Positions 61,666 through 64,000 of a stretch of 64,000 nucleotides of DNA are shown in pieces; the stretch's first letter is position 1, and every line of letters starts with the position of its first letter. This DNA comes from Oscillospiraceae bacterium. Lineage in GTDB: Bacteria > Bacillota > Clostridia > Oscillospirales > Acutalibacteraceae. The notes below the pieces were generated by a model. It was not told where the DNA came from, searched no databases, and worked only from the letters and a program-made list of their open reading frames with translations. Made by a program: the position numbers and the translations under genes. The stretch spans positions 1 through 64,000 of the forward strand of contig JAIRXU010000028.1 in assembly GCA_031268095.1 (NCBI GenBank), given 5' to 3'.

Positions 61666-63279
61666 ATGCAAGAACAAAACTATTATCATGACGGAATGAT
61701 GGGCGGGCTGCCGAATATGCGGCTGCAAATCGACGTTGGGCGGCTGCTCCGCGCGGTGCTGCGCAGGTTATGGATGATCCTGCTGGTCGGGGCGGTGCTG
61801 GGCAGCGCGCTCTACTTCCAGGCAAAGACCAACGTCTACACCATCTACCGGACCACTACAACGCTGGCGTTCACCAAGGTCTCCTATGTAGAGCAGACGG
61901 AGATGCTGGACGACGGAAGCAAGCGCATCGTCAGCGTCCCGGTCAAAGCATACTATTCCACTGCGGAGCCGGAGCGGCTTTCGCAGCTGATGCACAGCGA
62001 CGCGCTCGTTGCCCGGATGATGGAAGCCCTGAACAATAAATACCCGGAAGATCCGCTGCGCGCCTCCATCTCCATTGCGGAGGTCGCGAACGTCAAGGGA
62101 TTCTTCGTCCTAACTGTAGAAAACGCAGACGCCTCGTTCTGCAACGAAGTGCTTGAAAAATTGGTGGTCGTCTATCCGGACTATCTGCGCCGCTTCGAAT
62201 CGACGCTGGGCGTTGAAATCATCAACAGCCCCAAGCCCGCCCAGGTGGCCGTTAACAGCGACAATTCCAATCAGATGGCCATGCTGGGGTTCCTGGCGGG
62301 CAGCGGGGCGGTGACTGTGCTGATCTGTGTGCTGGAGCTGATGAAAAACACCATTCGCAGTGCCGGGGATATTCGCAGCAAAACCAGCGAAAAGCTGCTG
62401 GGGATGGTCCCGTATATAGTTCCCCGCGGGCGGAAGCAGAAGGGCAGCGAGCGCGCCCTGACCATCAACGACAAGCAGGCCGTCTCCTTCGACTTTGTGG
62501 AAAATGTCAAGGCCATCCGGACCAAGCTGGAAAACATTGCGGCGGAAAAAGACGCCAAGGTGTTCGCCGTCACCAGCACCTTCGAAAGCGAGGGCAAAAC
62601 GACGTTGTCGATCAACCTCGCCTGCGCGCTGGCGCAGAAGGGGAAATCCGTGTTGCTGGTGGACTGCGACCTGCGTAAGCCCGCCGTGCTCAAGGGCCTG
62701 GGCATCAAGGACAGCGATTCTTACGGCCTGATCCCCACCCTGAACGGTAAATCCTCCTACGAAGATTCCGTCAAATACGTCAAGGCCATGCGGTTCTTTG
62801 TGCTCTCCACCGGCGGGAGTTCCAACAACTCCATTGAACTGCTGGGATTGGATAAGATCAAAGCCATCTTCCAGAAAGCCCGGGAGGAATTTGATTATAT
62901 CATCCTCGACACCCCGCCCGCCAAGGTCGTGGCCGATTTCATGACGCTGGCGCCGCACATCGACGGTTTGGTGTATGCCATCCGCAACGACTATGCCAGG
63001 GCCAACCACATCAACGAAACCATGGAGGAGATCAACAACGCGGGCATCCGTATCCTGGGTTCCGTGCTGACCATGGCCACCGCCGACGGCCGGATCATCG
63101 GCCGCAATTCCTACCGCTACCGTTACCGCCGCCCGAGCAAATATTACGGCGGTTACGGTTACGGCTACGGCTACGGCGCGGAGCCGTCCTCCCGCGGCGG
63201 GTATGGGTACGGGTACGGCGAGAACGGCGAACACACCTCCGGAACCAAGCGGAAGCGGTTTTCGCAGGAAGACGAATAA
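61666..63279 (+). CDS. Fused chain-length regulator and bacterial tyrosine kinase (Wzz/CpsC-CpsD)
   Basis: 537 aa. The ATG at 61666 follows GGAGG by five bases; an ATG 12 bases earlier overlaps that site. A Wzz/CpsC-like part (two TMs, about 38-58 and 205-225, with an external domain between) joins a BY-kinase: Walker A STFESEGKTTLS near 305, Walker A' LLVDCDLRKP near 330, and DYIILDTPP. The tail is a Tyr/Gly-rich cluster (YRYRYRRPSKYY, then GYGYGYGYG) that the kinase should autophosphorylate. In Bacillota the two halves are usually separate genes; fusion is the proteobacterial layout. It controls surface polysaccharide export and length. Confidence 0.93.
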   Translation: MQEQNYYHDGMMGGLPNMRLQIDVGRLLRAVLRRLWMILLVGAVLGSALYFQAKTNVYTIYRTTTTLAFTKVSYVEQTEMLDDGSKRIVSVPVKAYYSTAEPERLSQLMHSDALVARMMEALNNKYPEDPLRASISIAEVANVKGFFVLTVENADASFCNEVLEKLVVVYPDYLRRFESTLGVEIINSPKPAQVAVNSDNSNQMAMLGFLAGSGAVTVLICVLELMKNTIRSAGDIRSKTSEKLLGMVPYIVPRGRKQKGSERALTINDKQAVSFDFVENVKAIRTKLENIAAEKDAKVFAVTSTFESEGKTTLSINLACALAQKGKSVLLVDCDLRKPAVLKGLGIKDSDSYGLIPTLNGKSSYEDSVKYVKAMRFFVLSTGGSSNNSIELLGLDKIKAIFQKAREEFDYIILDTPPAKVVADFMTLAPHIDGLVYAIRNDYARANHINETMEEINNAGIRILGSVLTMATADGRIIGRNSYRYRYRRPSKYYGGYGYGYGYGAEPSSRGGYGYGYGENGEHTSGTKRKRFSQEDE

Positions 63280-63318
63280 CTTGAAAAAAATGACCGCGCG
63301 GAAGAGAAAGGATTCTAT

Positions 63319-64000
63319 ATGAGCCGATTGGAATCCCGCATTTATCTTTCCCCGCCGCACATGAACGGGTTGGAACCGCTTGGTGTGCAGCAAGTTTTCG
63401 AGAGCAACTGGGTTGCCCCCGCGGGGCCGCAGATCGGCCAATTTGAGCGGGACCTGATGCAATACGCGGCGCTGGACGGGTACGAAGCCTGCGCCCTTTC
63501 CTCCGGAACGGCGGCAATTCACCTGGGCCTGCGGGCGCTGGGCGTCCAGCCGGGGGACCGGGTTTTCTGTTCCGATCTGACTTTCGCGGGCGGCGCCTTT
63601 CCCATTTTATATGAATGCGCCGTGCCCGTTTTTATTGACAGCGGACCGGCGGACGGAGATTGGTGCGCGCAGATGGACCCCGCCGCGCTGGAGCGGGCGC
63701 TGCGGGAGCACGCGGCGGCAGGCATCCTGCCCAAAGCCGTGATTATTGCCGATCTTTACGGCCAGAGCGCGCCTTACGACCGGCTGCTGCCTCTGTTGGA
63801 AGCCTATGGCATTCCCGTGCTGGAGGACGCCGCGGAGGCCCTGGGCGCGCATTTTCGCGGCCAGCCCTGCGGATCCTTCGGGCGGATCGGGGCATTTTCG
63901 TTCAACGGCAACAAAATCATTACCTCCTCCGGCGGAGGCGCGGCCGTGACGGCGGACCCGGCACTGATGCAAAACATCCGCTGCTGGTCGAACCAGGCGA
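63319..64000 (+). CDS. DegT/DnrJ/EryC1-type PLP aminotransferase (cut by right edge)
   Basis: 227 codons are visible, no stop. The ATG follows AAAGGA by six bases. IYLSPPHMNGLEPLGVQQVF and SNWVAPAGPQIGQFERDLM open the fold. CALSSGTAAIHLGLRALGV, VIIADLYGQSAPYDRL and VLEDAAEALGA are cofactor-contacting motifs; the PLP lysine is in SFNGNKIITSSGGG. The opening resembles PglE/LegC-like sugar aminotransferases that make 4-amino sugars such as bacillosamine or legionaminic precursors. It is third in the polysaccharide operon, 39 bp after the kinase. Confidence 0.9.
   Translation, partial: MSRLESRIYLSPPHMNGLEPLGVQQVFESNWVAPAGPQIGQFERDLMQYAALDGYEACALSSGTAAIHLGLRALGVQPGDRVFCSDLTFAGGAFPILYECAVPVFIDSGPADGDWCAQMDPAALERALREHAAAGILPKAVIIADLYGQSAPYDRLLPLLEAYGIPVLEDAAEALGAHFRGQPCGSFGRIGAFSFNGNKIITSSGGGAAVTADPALMQNIRCWSNQA

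Noticed and set aside
62110..63522. Minus-strand frame of 470 codons
   Set aside because: Antisense to the BY-kinase and aminotransferase genes, which carry full motif sets.

Overview
The window looks like chromosomal DNA of a fairly GC-rich member of the Clostridia (Bacillota). The evidence is strong AGGAGG-type ribosome binding sites on most genes, many sigma-A promoters with 17-bp spacers, a T-box leader with a leucine specifier, CarD, VanZ, a YaaH/SleL-type LysM-GH18 spore-lytic enzyme, a CpsB-type phosphatase and a sortase-like surface protein. TTG start codons recur. No tRNA, rRNA, insertion sequence, prophage or CRISPR array was seen.

Layout. (1) 1-13.6 kb, minus strand: three consecutive secreted proteins. 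These are a giant repeat protein cut by the left edge, a 442-aa protein with a cohesin-like front and dockerin-like tail, and a 1714-aa protein with a dockerin-like tail. They share a long leader with tandem promoters. (2) 13.6-21.6 kb: a 2435-aa cyclic beta-1,2-glucan synthase-like enzyme preceded by an AT-rich, purine-biased gap. (3) 21.6-24.9 kb: a Leu T-box operon holding a glycosyltransferase-like gene and leuA. (4) 24.9-32.5 kb: housekeeping genes rpsF-ssb-rpsR, a DMT transporter, carD, an XRE-TPR regulator, rpsO and pnp.

(5) 32.7-39.7 kb: a surface protein with a PPTGG anchor-like tail, an AraC/GyrI-type regulator, a BtrH-like/GyrI-like fusion carrying an internal 65-bp duplication, a half-size DMT protein and a lipoprotein with 25-residue YD repeats. 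(6) 39.8-45.1 kb: a 58-aa glycine-zipper protein, trmL, a CDP-glycerol glycerophosphotransferase-like gene, a GNAT acetyltransferase, vanZ, rmuC and a 3-methyladenine DNA glycosylase. (7) 45.2-49.9 kb: a four-gene MacAB-like export operon. (8) 50-56.5 kb: a glycan block of FGGY kinase, short GH32, a secreted ceramidase-like protein and GH35 beta-galactosidase. (9) 56.6-60.7 kb: a YaaH-like hydrolase and a P-type Ca2+ ATPase. (10) 60.8 kb to the right edge: the start of an exopolysaccharide or glycosylation locus (CpsB-like phosphatase, fused chain-length regulator/BY-kinase, DegT-type aminotransferase cut by the window end).

Most of the window concerns the cell surface: secreted scaffold-like proteins, glucan synthesis, teichoic-acid-like transferase, sortase-type protein, export pump and polysaccharide control. 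The best candidates for something undescribed are the giant cohesin/dockerin-like trio, the leucine-T-box-controlled glycosyltransferase, the duplicated BtrH/GyrI fusion beside its AraC relative, and the ceramidase-like/GH35 pair. All functional statements rest on motif reading by eye without database searches.
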